Assembly: GCA_025359185.1 (NCBI GenBank)
Contig: JANYHF010000070.1
Coordinates: 1-51,811 of the forward strand
Direction: 5' to 3'
DNA length: 51,811 bases
DNA from: Hyphomicrobiaceae bacterium
Lineage (GTDB): Bacteria; Pseudomonadota; Alphaproteobacteria; Rhizobiales; Hyphomicrobiaceae
Of the stretch, positions 9,815 to 19,450 are shown one piece after another. How positions within the stretch are numbered: the stretch's first letter is position 1; every line of letters starts with the position of its first letter. The position numbers and the translations under genes are program-made. The notes under the pieces are model-generated. The model searched no databases. It was not told the DNA's origin and saw only the letters and a program-made list of their open reading frames with translations.

Positions 9815-12800
9815 TTGAACAGGATCTTGGTCATACTCGGCGTCGCGCTGATCGTCGTGCTGACGGCCCTGTTTGCCCTGCCGGCGCTGATCGATTGGAG
9901 CCGTTATCGCAGCAGCTTCGAGGAGCAAGCCAGCCGCCTGTTGGGCCGCCCGGTGCGCGTGGGCGAACATGTCCGGCTGCGGTTGCTGCCCTCGCCCTAC
10001 ATCAGCTTCGACAATGTCCGGGTTGCTGATGCCTCCGGACGGTTCGACACGCCCATGCTGCGCATGGAATCGTTCAAGCTGCAACTTGCCGTGGGTCCGC
10101 TGCTTACGGGCAACCTGGTGGCGCAAGACGTGGAAGTCGTCGCGCCCGTGCTCCGGCTTTCGGTTGGGGCCGATGGCGAGGGCAATTGGGTTGGGCTCGG
10201 ACACCCGGTTGCAGGCGCGGCTGCTGCCGATTTGAAAGGCCTCGCGCTCAACGCCGTTCATATCGAGCGCGGCAGCGTCGACCTTGTTGGCACCGCGAAC
10301 CGGCAATCGCTGCATCTGGATGCAATATCGGGCGATTTGGATGCGCCTAGTTTGCAGGGACCGTTCCGCTTCAAGGGCACAATTGCCAACGGCGAAACGA
10401 CGTCGGACTTGCGATTTTCGGCGGAGCAGGAGGATAGCTCCGGCAAATTGCGTATCAAAAGCAGCTGGCGTTCCGGTGCGGACGGCGCACAAAGCTACAG
10501 CATCGATGGTGTGGCCGATGGATTGGAAACCACACCGTCGCTGACCGGTCGTATCGAGGCCCAGTTTCCGCTTGCGGCTGGTCCAGCGGATAAAAAGTCA
10601 GCGGCCGCGAAAATCGAGTTGAAGGCCAACCTGCTGGCGACGCCCGACAGCGCGAAACTCAGTGCGCTCGATATCCTTCTCGACAGCGATGGCAAGCCCC
10701 AGCATCTCACCGGATCAGCCACCTTGGGCTGGCGCGACGGGTCTGCCAGCGACGCAAATCTGGCAGCCTTGACGTTGGATCTGGATCGGCTGGCGGGCGG
10801 ACCTGCCAAACCGTCACCCATGCAGACAGTCAAAGCGCTGTATGACCAGTTCGCTGATGCGTTCCCTCAGTCCAAGGACGTGCATGTCCAGTTGCATATC
10901 GGCGAAGCGACCATCGGCGGTGGCGCCGTAAGTACGGTGACCCTGGCGGCAAAATTCACGGGCGCCGGGCTGATGATTGAAAGCCTCAGCGCCAAGCTGC
11001 CTGGGCAAAGCCATTTGGACACGTCTGGCGCGTTGAGTGGCCCAGCCTCGGCAGCCAAATACGATGGCACGATCCGCCTGTGGGGGGCTAATTTCGGCGC
11101 TTTGGCGAACTGGGCGGTGCCAGGCCTGATGTTGACCGACACCGGCAATGTCAGCACGTATCTTTTCGACAGCAGCGTCTTTGCCGATTCCGAACATGTG
11201 CTGGCCGAGAAACTGCGGCTTGAGCTTTCGGGCACGACCGTTACCGGCAGCGTGCGGTATGCAGCTTTGCCCGCGCCGTCGTTGAGCGTCGCACTGGATA
11301 GCGGCCGGCTGGATTTGACGCGGCTGCTCGAAACCCCGTTGAACCTCGCGGCCATTGCCGCACCAACTGATGATCCCGCACCGGCGGCAGCCACGCCGGA
11401 CGATAGTCCATGGACGGCGCTGCGGAGCGTGCTGGCGGGCGATACCCACCTCGATTTACGCATCGGCCATCTGATCACCGCGCAAGGATCACTCCGCGAC
11501 GTGTCGGCAAGACTCGACCGCAGTAACGGGCGGCTCAATATTCCAGCCATCGACCTTGCGACTGACGACGGATTCAAGCTCCATCTCGAAGGCGCGCTGC
11601 AGGCCAAGGGCTCCGACGGTCAAGGCCAGCTGCGACTTATGCTGGCAGCGCCCGATCAAAAGGCCATGGCAGGCGCAATCAAATTTGCCGGCCTGACGAA
11701 CTCGTTCGAAGGTTATGAGTCACGGCTGGCGGCGATAACGCCGCTGAGCCTTGCAGGCACCATCGCCATCGGCGCCAAGTCGTCGGCGAGCCAGGAAATG
11801 GCGCTGGATGGCGCGGCCAATGGCAGCCGGCTGACTGTAACACTCCGCCGGGATGGCCAAGATACGGACTGGTTGGGATCCCAGGTCGATCTCGCGGCCG
11901 ATCTCGCCAATTCGGATTCGGGCCGTCTGCTGACTCAAATCTCGCAACTGCTGGGCTCAACCCAGGTACTGCCGCCCCAGCCGGTCGCAGCACCGGTGCC
12001 GGGCAAACTCGTGCTGCGCAGCAGCGGCGTGCCAGACGACAGCATGACGACGGTCATCGCGCTGGAGTCCGAACCCGCAACGGCGAGATTCGATGGCCAG
12101 GCGACCTATGGAGCCAAGGGCCAGATCGGCCTTGAAGGCCATCTCGATTTCGATGCCAAGGACGCCAGCACAGCGCTCAGGTTTGCGCGGCTGGAACGGC
12201 TGGAGCCTGCCCTGCGTGGCCCATTGAAGCTGTCGGGCCGGCTGCACAAGGACGCCGATGTGCTCAGCCTTGCCAGCGCCACAGCCTCGCTGGCTGGCGA
12301 GACGGTGACGGGCGACGGCCGGCTGACAGGCGGGCAGCGATTGCCAAAACTTGAAATCAACCTGCAAGCGCCGGTGCTGCGATTGAATCACCTGCTGGCC
12401 TTGCTGGTCGCGAACCCTGGAGGGGTGACCAATGCCGTTAAGCCAAGTGACCTGCCTGCATCGGTCTGGCCAGAGCAGCCGTTTGATTTCGCCGCCACCG
12501 AGGGGCTCGAGAGCCAGCTGAGCGCGATGGCCACACGGCTGGTCTTGACCGATGCGCTGACACTTTCCGAAGCCAAGGTCACGCTCGCCAGCAAGCCTGG
12601 ATCGGCGGAGTTTTGGCTGCTGCAGGGCCATGGTCTGAGCGGGGATGTCAGCGGCGAGGCAAAGCTCACCAAAGCCCCGGCTGGTGCCGCCCTGCAGGCG
12701 CAGGCCGTATTTTCAAAGGTCCATCTCGACCGGCTCGGAACCGAGAGGTCCGGGTTGCCGCGTCCTGGCGGGGACTTTGGCTTGGCGCTGAACGTCTCGG

Positions 12801-13627
12801 GCGCCGGGCTCAGTCCGCGCGATCTAACTGGATCGCTTTCCGGGAAAGGCAAGTTTACGCTTGGCGATGGCGGAATTGCGCGGTTTGCTCCGGGCTCCAT
12901 TGACACGGTCGCGCGCGATGCGCTGACGGGCCAACCGGGTGCAGCTGGAGGCGCCATGAAAATTGCGCTGGCCAAAGCCCGCCTTGCTGGCGATTTTCCG
13001 ATGCTGGGCGCCAATGGCAGTCTGAGTATCGGCGACGGCAGCATCCGCTTTGACCGCCTCAAAGTGGACAGCTCTCAATCGGAATTGGAGATCGCCAACC
13101 GCATTGATTTAACCACGCTTCAATTGTCCAGCGTCTGGGCCTTGCAGCCCAAGCCAGCGCAGTCTGACAAGCCGGCCTTGCCAGCTGTGACCTTCAGCTT
13201 CAGTGGTCCACTGGCGGGCTTCAGTGCGGTTGAGCCAGCGATCGATACCACCGGTCTGGAGCGCGACCTCACCAATCGCAAACTGCTCGGCGGGCCTGAG
13301 CAGTTGCAGGGGATTTGGCCCTCGGGTCTCACGTCGCCGCCGACAGCGTCGATCAGCACTACGCCCTTGATTGAGCCTGCGCCGCAAGATCCGCCGCCAG
13401 CAGTGGCTCCGACGGCAGCGGCGGCGCTGCCAGCGACCGCCGTTCCGCCAGGGCTCATACCGGCGATGGGTCAGTTGCCGAGCACGACAGCCTCGCTGCC
13501 CGTAGCCGACCAGAATGCGGCCGCCCTTGATGCTGCTGCCAAAAAGGCCGCCTCGTTGTCCGCGCGCCCGCATCGCAAAAAGGCCGATTGGGCCTCAGCT
13601 CTGTTCCAGAGCCTGTTCGGTAAATAA
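9815..13627 (+). CDS. AsmA-family envelope protein (giant, 1270 residues)
   Basis: The protein starts at TTG 9815, seven bases after AGAGGG, giving an uncleaved N-terminal membrane anchor (RILVILGVALIVVLTALFAL) followed by the AsmA N-terminal signature (LIDWSRYRSSFEEQ..LLGRPVRVG..L.LLPSPYISFDNV). The remaining 1200 residues are repetitive beta-strand sequence as in AsmA/TamB-type proteins, with an AsmA_2-like C-terminal part (about 1000-1150) and a Pro/Ala/Thr-rich linker before a basic tail (RPHRKKADW). Such proteins span the periplasm as hydrophobic grooves and are linked to lipid transport to the outer membrane and to outer-membrane homeostasis. It appears to be a single-gene unit, followed by a hairpin that can terminate in either direction. 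Confidence 0.93.
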   Translation: MNRILVILGVALIVVLTALFALPALIDWSRYRSSFEEQASRLLGRPVRVGEHVRLRLLPSPYISFDNVRVADASGRFDTPMLRMESFKLQLAVGPLLTGNLVAQDVEVVAPVLRLSVGADGEGNWVGLGHPVAGAAAADLKGLALNAVHIERGSVDLVGTANRQSLHLDAISGDLDAPSLQGPFRFKGTIANGETTSDLRFSAEQEDSSGKLRIKSSWRSGADGAQSYSIDGVADGLETTPSLTGRIEAQFPLAAGPADKKSAAAKIELKANLLATPDSAKLSALDILLDSDGKPQHLTGSATLGWRDGSASDANLAALTLDLDRLAGGPAKPSPMQTVKALYDQFADAFPQSKDVHVQLHIGEATIGGGAVSTVTLAAKFTGAGLMIESLSAKLPGQSHLDTSGALSGPASAAKYDGTIRLWGANFGALANWAVPGLMLTDTGNVSTYLFDSSVFADSEHVLAEKLRLELSGTTVTGSVRYAALPAPSLSVALDSGRLDLTRLLETPLNLAAIAAPTDDPAPAAATPDDSPWTALRSVLAGDTHLDLRIGHLITAQGSLRDVSARLDRSNGRLNIPAIDLATDDGFKLHLEGALQAKGSDGQGQLRLMLAAPDQKAMAGAIKFAGLTNSFEGYESRLAAITPLSLAGTIAIGAKSSASQEMALDGAANGSRLTVTLRRDGQDTDWLGSQVDLAADLANSDSGRLLTQISQLLGSTQVLPPQPVAAPVPGKLVLRSSGVPDDSMTTVIALESEPATARFDGQATYGAKGQIGLEGHLDFDAKDASTALRFARLERLEPALRGPLKLSGRLHKDADVLSLASATASLAGETVTGDGRLTGGQRLPKLEINLQAPVLRLNHLLALLVANPGGVTNAVKPSDLPASVWPEQPFDFAATEGLESQLSAMATRLVLTDALTLSEAKVTLASKPGSAEFWLLQGHGLSGDVSGEAKLTKAPAGAALQAQAVFSKVHLDRLGTERSGLPRPGGDFGLALNVSGAGLSPRDLTGSLSGKGKFTLGDGGIARFAPGSIDTVARDALTGQPGAAGGAMKIALAKARLAGDFPMLGANGSLSIGDGSIRFDRLKVDSSQSELEIANRIDLTTLQLSSVWALQPKPAQSDKPALPAVTFSFSGPLAGFSAVEPAIDTTGLERDLTNRKLLGGPEQLQGIWPSGLTSPPTASISTTPLIEPAPQDPPPAVAPTAAAALPATAVPPGLIPAMGQLPSTTASLPVADQNAAALDAAAKKAASLSARPHRKKADWASALFQSLFGK

Positions 13628-13683
13628 TACCCGCGAGCAAAGTCTGCTCCGGTGTCAATCTCATCGTCCCAATGCCCAAATAC

Positions 13684-13717
13684 CAAAAAAGCGGCGGCAC
13701 CGTTGGGCACCGCCGCT
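13684..13717 (-). terminator. Rho-independent terminator after the CARDB-like gene
   Basis: Reading the minus strand, AGCGGCGG (13717-13710) pairs perfectly with CCGCCGCT (13697-13690), the stem is extended by two GU and two GC pairs, and six T follow directly. It lies 46 bases after the stop of the minus-strand exported-protein gene. On the plus strand the stem is followed only by CTCTTT, so it may also weakly end the AsmA transcript. Confidence 0.85.
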
Positions 13718-13762
13718 CTCTTTAAGTCACGGCAAACGAGGCCCACCCCGATTGCGTTATGC

Positions 13763-14302
13763 TTACTTGCAGTTGAACGTCAGCTCGCGAACCAGCAAGT
13801 TGTTCTGCTCGTTGCTCTCGTTGATCTTGTTGTAGGGATCGACCGAGATGTAGATCTTGCGCTTGCCAACGAGACCGCGGCCAGCCTTGATCTTGCCCTT
13901 GCCGATGTGAACGTCGGTTGAGAAGATCTCTTTCGGAGCCAACGAATTGGGGACGAGCTTGTCGTCCTTCATGTCGAGCATTTCGGGAATCCAGACAGTC
14001 ACGATCGGCTCGACGATTAGGCGCTCAGCGCGATCCGTACCCTGGTTTTTGACGCCAACGGTGCCGCTGATCAGCTCATCATTGATGCCGCAACCGCCAG
14101 CCGTCAATTCGGTCTGGTCAGGAAGAACAACCAGATCAGGACCCGGCGCAGTGGGAACAACGACGGGAAGCGGCTTGACGGCAACCGGCCCCTTGTAAAT
14201 CTTCTTCTTCTTTACGACGGCGCTCGCATCGCCCATCGACATGGACAGCGCTAAGGCAGCTATGGCGAACATCGACACGCCCGCGACTAGAAACTTTTTC
14301 AC
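13763..14302 (-). CDS. Exported CARDB-like protein
   Basis: A 179-residue protein started at GTG 14302, chosen because AGGGAGGGG lies eight bases upstream and the product begins VKKFLVAGVSMFAIAALALS, a typical signal peptide ending DASA. The mature N-terminus is Lys/Pro/Val-rich (KKKKIYKGPVAVKPLP), then a single Ig-like domain begins at PDLVVLP. Motifs such as GTVGVKNQGTDRA and SVDPYNKINESNEQNN match the CARDB cell-adhesion-related domain, where Asp/Asn/Glu residues can bind calcium. Two Cys (GGCGIN and the penultimate residue) could form a disulphide clamp. It is monocistronic with its own terminator. Role unknown, probably periplasmic or surface. Confidence 0.85.
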   Translation of the reverse strand: MKKFLVAGVSMFAIAALALSMSMGDASAVVKKKKIYKGPVAVKPLPVVVPTAPGPDLVVLPDQTELTAGGCGINDELISGTVGVKNQGTDRAERLIVEPIVTVWIPEMLDMKDDKLVPNSLAPKEIFSTDVHIGKGKIKAGRGLVGKRKIYISVDPYNKINESNEQNNLLVRELTFNCK

Positions 14303-14505
14303 GAAAACCCCTCCCTTGAGAGTACACAACGGTCAGCGCACAACGCGCACGCGTGCGACCTGCTTGGCCGCCCCCGACACAGTTAACAACGTGTTCCGGT
14401 GCCGTCAAATCGATGCTGACGATTTTTGCACCGCTGTGGCGGGAATAATGCAGGATGCCGCATAACTGCGGCTGTTTTATAGGCGTGCAACACCATAATG
14501 CTCGA

Positions 14506-15507
14506 TCAGAGACTGGGCTGCGTCGGCGTTCCGCTGCGATCACGCCTCAAGCGCAGTTTGCGCCGCGCCAACCGGCCCACACCGCGCGCCTTCTGCGTTG
14601 CGAAGCGCCGCACCTTTTGTGCCTTCTGGCGGGCAAGACGGCTCACGCCCCGCACTTTACTTGGCCGCCTGCCGGTGTCCGCTGGACCAGCAAGTGCATG
14701 GACCATGGCGTGCAACTCCTCGGTGAGCAATTTGCGGTCGCCCGAGTGCTGCAACGCTTCGAACGGCACCACCTCGCCCACATTGACACGCAACACTGAG
14801 CCCGCAAATTTGCGGAATTCCGAAACCAGCAGCGACAGCCGCAAGGTCAGACTGATGCGGCTGACCAGCTGAAACAGCGGACCATTCTGACCTTCAAACC
14901 ATACCGGCATTACAGAGGCTTTGGAGGTTTGGATCAAGCGCGCTGTGAACAGCTTCCACGGCAATTCAACAGCGCGGCCGAAAGTGGTTTTGGCAGTGGC
15001 GACGCCGCCTGACGGGAACACAATAATAGTGGTGCCAGCCGCAAGCTGACGGATCGCTTCTTTACGGGTCTTCAGGTTCATTTCTTGCGCCGCGCGCGTC
15101 TCATCGAAATCGATCGGCAACGAATAGGGCTGGATTTCCGGAATGCGCAGCAGCTGGTTGTTGATCAGCACTTTGTACGGGCGGCCGAGCTGTTCCGCCA
15201 TCGCTAGGATGGTAATGCCGTCGCCGATGCCGAACGGATGATTGGCGATGATGACTAACGGCGTTTCAGGAGCGATCATTGGCGGCCAGGGGCGGCCATA
15301 GGTGTTCAACCGCAGCTTCACATCGACCAGATCCAGCACTTCGCCGTAGGGACGTTTGGATTTCGGCACCACATGATCGCGCCAATAGCGGTAGAGCGGC
15401 AAAAAGCGCTCGCGGCCGGAGAGCCCCTCGATAGTGTGAATGATCCAGCGCTTCAAACGGGGATCGTTGGGCGACGCATAGGTCAATTCACGGAATTTAC
15501 GGCCCAT
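14506..15507 (-). CDS. PlsC-like lysophospholipid/glycerolipid acyltransferase with basic tail
   Basis: A 333-residue protein with the acyltransferase fold of the 1-acylglycerol-phosphate acyltransferase superfamily. The catalytic block I is NHPFGIGDG (His and Asp separated by five residues, as in the hemolysin-like/OlsA-type branch rather than classical HX4D). Block III-like IVFPSGGVATAK and block IV-like ASVMPVWFEGQ follow. It probably acylates a lysolipid or lyso-ornithine-type acceptor at the inner membrane face; the substrate cannot be decided. The last 55 residues are an Arg/Lys-rich tail with an internal duplication (GV-S/G-RLAR-Q/R-K occurs twice), unusual for the family. It is divergent from the two-component system. 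Confidence 0.85.
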   Translation of the reverse strand: MGRKFRELTYASPNDPRLKRWIIHTIEGLSGRERFLPLYRYWRDHVVPKSKRPYGEVLDLVDVKLRLNTYGRPWPPMIAPETPLVIIANHPFGIGDGITILAMAEQLGRPYKVLINNQLLRIPEIQPYSLPIDFDETRAAQEMNLKTRKEAIRQLAAGTTIIVFPSGGVATAKTTFGRAVELPWKLFTARLIQTSKASVMPVWFEGQNGPLFQLVSRISLTLRLSLLVSEFRKFAGSVLRVNVGEVVPFEALQHSGDRKLLTEELHAMVHALAGPADTGRRPSKVRGVSRLARQKAQKVRRFATQKARGVGRLARRKLRLRRDRSGTPTQPSL

Positions 15508-15713
15508 GCAGGCTGCCTATGTTTGCACGAAAAATGGGCATTCTCCGCCGCCAATGCGCGGCGCGCCTTGCCCGGGCGCGGCAAGCAATCTGGCACGAAC
15601 GCAACCAAGCGTCCACAATTGCCGGACGCCGCTTCGATCTGATCCAAAACCTTGCCAAGTCACGCCTGTGTCACCTAAGCCTCTTTTGGCACACGTCATC
15701 GACAGGCTGAAAC

Positions 15714-16391
15714 ATGCGGGTTCTGGTAATTGAGGACGACTGGCGGACCGCCGATTTCATCGTCAAATCCTTGCGCGAGCAGGGCCACGCCGCCGATGTG
15801 GCCGCCGATGGCCGGGACGGCCTGGTGATCGCGGCAACACAGTCTTACGACGTGATGATCATCGACCGGATGCTGCCGGGCCTGGAAGGCCTCACCATCG
15901 TCAAGACATTACGCGCCTCCGGCATCAAGACCCCCGTCCTGCTCCTCACCACCAAGGCGCAGATCAGCGACCGGGTCGAAGGACTGGAGGCGGGAGCTGA
16001 CGACTACCTCGTCAAGCCGTTTGCCTTTGCCGAGTTGTCCGCCCGGCTCAACGCGCTGGTCCGGCGGCCACCGATGACAGCCGTTGAAACTGTCTTGCAA
16101 GTGCACGACCTGGAGATGGATCTGCTCAAACGCACGGTCACCCGCGCTGGCAAACAGATTGTCATCCAGCCGCAGGAATTCAGGTTACTGGAATTCTTTA
16201 TGCGCCATGCGGGCCGGGTGGTCACTCGGACGATGCTGCTTGAGGGCGTGTGGGACTTTCATTTTGATCCGTTGACCAAGGTCGTCGAGACGCACATCAG
16301 CCGGTTGCGCTCAAAAGTTGACAAGGGATTTGACACTGAGCTCATTCACACCATTCGGGGCGCTGGCTATGTCCTCCGTGCCCCGGAATAG
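15714..16391 (+). CDS. OmpR/PhoB-family response regulator
   Basis: A 225-residue response regulator. The receiver domain (1-115) has the acidic pocket EDD at 7-9, the phosphoacceptor Asp51 in MIIDRMLPG, a Thr in LLTTKA and Lys in DDYLVKPF. The C-terminal winged helix (about 125-223) contains PQEFRLLEFFMRHAGRVV and the recognition-helix part VVETHISRLRSKVD, as in OmpR/PhoB regulators that bind direct repeats upstream of target genes. The histidine kinase gene begins inside its last codons (ATG 16369), so the pair is co-translated. Target genes cannot be read from the sequence. Confidence 0.96.
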   Translation: MRVLVIEDDWRTADFIVKSLREQGHAADVAADGRDGLVIAATQSYDVMIIDRMLPGLEGLTIVKTLRASGIKTPVLLLTTKAQISDRVEGLEAGADDYLVKPFAFAELSARLNALVRRPPMTAVETVLQVHDLEMDLLKRTVTRAGKQIVIQPQEFRLLEFFMRHAGRVVTRTMLLEGVWDFHFDPLTKVVETHISRLRSKVDKGFDTELIHTIRGAGYVLRAPE

Positions 16392-17751
16392 TCTCCTGCA
16401 CAGTGCCGCTTTCCGGCTGGCACTAAGCTATGCGACCCTGTTTGCTGTGTCGTCGGCGATCCTATTCGGGGTCGTCTACTGGGCGATTCACGAGTTTGAG
16501 CGCGACCATATCCGTAGCTCCATCACGGCCGAGATCGCATCCCTGACGCAGGCGGACAGTGGTCTTGAAAAGCTGGTTGAGCAACGGATCGCCAGTCCAA
16601 GCCACCGGTTCCAATACGCGCTCATCGATCGGGCAGGCCACCGCCTCGCAGGCGATTTGACTGATGTTCCAAACGGTTTGGGCTGGCAAACCCAGGCTGA
16701 AGATGATCCGTTGCAGGCGGGCGCCGAACCCCACAACACATGGTTCGCGCTGGTGTCAGACCTCGCCTATGTCTATGGCGTGGAGGTTGGTGGTGGTCAG
16801 CGCTTGTTTGTGGCCGAAGATACAGAGTCACTCGAAGGCCTGCGTGAAACTGTAGCGGGCACGTTCGCTTTGGGCAGCGCGATCACGGTTGCCCTGGCGA
16901 TTCTGGGTGGCTGGTTAGTCAGTTTGCTGTTTGTCCGGCGGCTGGACCGGATCAACCGCACGGCGGGGCGGATCATGGACGGGGCCATGGCCGAGCGCAT
17001 TCCGTTACGCGGCAGCGGCGACGAGTTCGACCGGCTGTCGGGCAACCTCAACCGGATGCTGGACCGGATCGGCTCACTTGTCAGCAATTTGAAGCACGTT
17101 TCGAGCGACATCGCCCATGATCTGCGCACGCCGTTATCGCGGCTGCGCCAGGACCTGGAGCGGGCAAAAACCGAGGCGCACTCGGTGCCGGACTATCAAG
17201 TCGTGGTGGACCGCGCCATCGAAGACACGGATCAGACGCTGGCGACGTTCAGTGCCCTGTTGCGTATCGCCGAGATTGAATCAGGCGAGCGGCGGGCGGG
17301 CTTTGCTACGGTCGATCTGTCCGGCCTGCTACAACGCCTGTTCGAAACTTATGCGCCCGTTGCCGAAGACGAGGGCCGGGTGCTGACCGCCTCGATTACG
17401 CCGGGTATTACGATACGTGGCGACCGTGATTTGCTGACACAGATGATCGCCAATCTCTGCGAAAACGCTATCCGGCATACGCCTGTGGGTGCGACGATCA
17501 AGATGCAGCTAACTACGGATGCGGACGGCGTGATCTGCGCCGTGAGCGACAATGGGTCCGGCATTGCTCACGAACAAAGTGAAGCCGTGTTCCGCCCGTT
17601 CTACCGGCTCGACCAGAGCCGCTCAACGCAGGGCAGCGGCTTGGGCCTGGCCATGGTCGCGGCCATCGCAGAGCTGCACGGTGCCACCGTCACACTCACC
17701 GATGCCAAACCCGGCGCGCGGTTCGAAATTCATTTCCCTCGCGCACCTTAA
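16369..17751 (+). CDS. Sensor histidine kinase, partner of the OmpR-type regulator
   Basis: A 460-residue protein started at ATG 16369, which overlaps the regulator gene by 23 bases. It has membrane segment 1 (about 15-40), a periplasmic sensor of roughly 120 residues without recognisable family, membrane segment 2 (about 165-192), a HAMP linker with the RLDRINRTAGRIMDG pattern, HisKA with the phosphoacceptor His250 in SDIAHDLRTPLSRL, and HATPase_c with N-box NLCENAIRHTP, G1 DNGSGI and G2 GSGLGLAMV. It should autophosphorylate at His250 and pass phosphate to Asp51 of the regulator. The signal is unknown. Confidence 0.95.
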   Translation: MSSVPRNSLLHSAAFRLALSYATLFAVSSAILFGVVYWAIHEFERDHIRSSITAEIASLTQADSGLEKLVEQRIASPSHRFQYALIDRAGHRLAGDLTDVPNGLGWQTQAEDDPLQAGAEPHNTWFALVSDLAYVYGVEVGGGQRLFVAEDTESLEGLRETVAGTFALGSAITVALAILGGWLVSLLFVRRLDRINRTAGRIMDGAMAERIPLRGSGDEFDRLSGNLNRMLDRIGSLVSNLKHVSSDIAHDLRTPLSRLRQDLERAKTEAHSVPDYQVVVDRAIEDTDQTLATFSALLRIAEIESGERRAGFATVDLSGLLQRLFETYAPVAEDEGRVLTASITPGITIRGDRDLLTQMIANLCENAIRHTPVGATIKMQLTTDADGVICAVSDNGSGIAHEQSEAVFRPFYRLDQSRSTQGSGLGLAMVAAIAELHGATVTLTDAKPGARFEIHFPRAP

Positions 17752-17899
17752 GCGGCGTCCTCACAGTTCCAGACAATTTGACAATTTGGCGTAACGGTTT
17801 CTTTGGAAGATTGCATTATTCTCCAGTGCGATAGGACGGAGTGGGGCGATGCCACGCGTGTGAATGACCCACAGTCATCCGGCCAGAGTTCCGTTTATC

Positions 17900-18382
17900 A
17901 TGTCACAGCTGATCGAAGACTTTCGCCGCAGCCACACCAACGTGCGGCCGAAACCCTCTCGTCTGATCCCAAAAATGCTGACCGCACTTGGCGGCCTTGT
18001 CGTCCTTGGCGTCCTGGTGCTGCAAGGTATTGCGCTGCTGACGCCACAAGCTGACGACGTGTCGATGCCTGTTTTGGATTCGACGCAAGTATTGCCCGAG
18101 CGGGCGACCGTTGCCGTCAATGAACCGGATGAACTTGTAACAGGCAGCCTGACCCCAATGGCCAGCAGTGGACTTGCCGTGCCAGCCGAAGCGATGCCCG
18201 CACGCTCGATCTATGTTGCCGGTTGGGCGCTTTTAACGGGTCTGCTGGTCTTCCTGGGTTTGAACTATGCGCTCGTAGACGACTCATCACCGCCTGAAGG
18301 TGTGTCCAACTTGCGATTGCGCGACCGGCCAATCGATCTTCGCAACGGCAGCCGTCGCCAGGGCGGACCTATCCGCAACTAG
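17900..18382 (+). CDS. Small membrane protein of unknown function, two membrane segments
   Basis: A protein of 160 residues if started at ATG 17900, or 172 from ATG 17864; neither start has a strong ribosome site. It has a basic N-terminus (RRSHTNVRPKPSRLIPK), a membrane segment (LTALGGLVVLGVLVLQGIALL), about 70 polar residues, a second membrane segment (YVAGWALLTGLLVFLGLNYAL) and a polar basic tail. Both ends are predicted cytosolic and the loop periplasmic. It lies 148 bases after the histidine kinase on the same strand and may be a target or accessory of that system, but there is no direct evidence. Family not recognised. Confidence 0.6.
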   Translation: MSQLIEDFRRSHTNVRPKPSRLIPKMLTALGGLVVLGVLVLQGIALLTPQADDVSMPVLDSTQVLPERATVAVNEPDELVTGSLTPMASSGLAVPAEAMPARSIYVAGWALLTGLLVFLGLNYALVDDSSPPEGVSNLRLRDRPIDLRNGSRRQGGPIRN

Positions 18383-18395
18383 TTTTGAGCCTTGC

Positions 18396-19418
18396 TCAGA
18401 CCAGTTTATGTTCAATAAGCGATGCGCCTGCGGCCCGCACCGCCTCGGCAGCCGGGCGGAAGATGACGCCAGTCAGCTCACTGACGTAGCGTGAGTCCGC
18501 CAAAGGCACTGTGCCGAGATCGGGCAGGATTGCGTTGAGGCCCGGATTGAATAGGGCCGCCAGCCTGACTAACCCGGCGGGCACACGGTGCGTGGGAATT
18601 TTATGCGCATAGGCCGGGAAGGCCTTGGCCAGCTCGCGGCCAATCTGCTGCAACGAGAGCGTGTCGGCAGCCCCGATCAGCCGGCGGCCGCCAGCTGCGG
18701 GTAGTGTGAGCGCAGCGACGTGCAGCTGACCCAAATCTCGCGCATCAATGATCGGAAAGGAAGTTGGTGGCAGAGCGGGATAGGTGCCCTTCATGATCAT
18801 CTGGATAACGCGCAGGGATGTGCCAATGTCGCTGTCTAAGGCCGGACCGAGGACGAATCCGGGATTGACGGTGGCGAAGCGGGCCTCTGCTCCGGCCTGG
18901 CGCACATAGTCCCAGGCCGAGAGTTCGGCGCGCGTCTTGGAGACCGCATAGGCGCTTAGCATCGGCCAGTCGGGATCGGTCCAGTCCTGCTCCCCAAAGG
19001 TGATTGTGGCCGGGCGGTTGGCGCGGTAGGCCATGGCGACCATGGAGGAGGTCATGACGACGCGCTCGGCCCCTGCTTTCAACGCCGCGCCGATCACCCG
19101 CAGCGCACCATCGCGGGCGGCAGGAACAAGGCCTTCGCGGTCGCGAGGTTGCGACATAGGAAAGGGCGAAGCGACATGGGCGATGTAGCGGCAGTCGGCG
19201 ACGGCCTCGGCCCAGCCCGCGTCTGCGGTGAGGTCGGCGGCAGTGAACTCAAGCTTGGCAGCATCGCCGCCGTGTTTGACAAGCGTAGCACGGACTTTAT
19301 CGGCTGTCGTCAGTACGCGCACCGTACCGCGCACAGCGAACCCGGCCCGCAATAGCGATACTGCGACATGCTTGGCGATGAAGCCGCTGATGCCGGTGAC
19401 GAGAACGCGGTCAATCAT
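18396..19418 (-). CDS. Extended SDR (NAD(P)-dependent epimerase/reductase)
   Basis: A 340-residue Rossmann-fold oxidoreductase. The nucleotide-binding motif is TGISGFIA at residues 8-15, followed by an Arg-rich strand end (RGTVR) that favours NADPH. The catalytic Tyr and Lys are in YAVSKTRAE, with an upstream Ser/Thr pair in VMTSSMVA. Sequence pattern is closest to dihydroflavonol-4-reductase-like aldehyde or ketone reductases (YRANRPATITFGEQDWTDPDWP segment), so reduction of a small carbonyl compound is more likely than sugar epimerisation. The substrate is unknown. It follows thrS on the same strand with an intervening hairpin at 19451-19498. Confidence 0.9.
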   Translation of the reverse strand: MIDRVLVTGISGFIAKHVAVSLLRAGFAVRGTVRVLTTADKVRATLVKHGGDAAKLEFTAADLTADAGWAEAVADCRYIAHVASPFPMSQPRDREGLVPAARDGALRVIGAALKAGAERVVMTSSMVAMAYRANRPATITFGEQDWTDPDWPMLSAYAVSKTRAELSAWDYVRQAGAEARFATVNPGFVLGPALDSDIGTSLRVIQMIMKGTYPALPPTSFPIIDARDLGQLHVAALTLPAAGGRRLIGAADTLSLQQIGRELAKAFPAYAHKIPTHRVPAGLVRLAALFNPGLNAILPDLGTVPLADSRYVSELTGVIFRPAAEAVRAAGASLIEHKLV

Positions 19419-19450
19419 GGAAATTGTGTCCGGTATGGCCGCGCGGTATT

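Noticed and set aside
14457-14480. GCCGCA-TAAC-TGCGGC followed by TGTTTTAT on the plus strand
   Set aside because: It looks like a weak terminator but no plus-strand gene ends before it; both neighbours are on the minus strand.
17778-17806. Perfect TTGACA upstream of the small membrane protein gene
   Set aside because: No -10 like sequence lies 16-18 bases downstream, so a promoter was not called.
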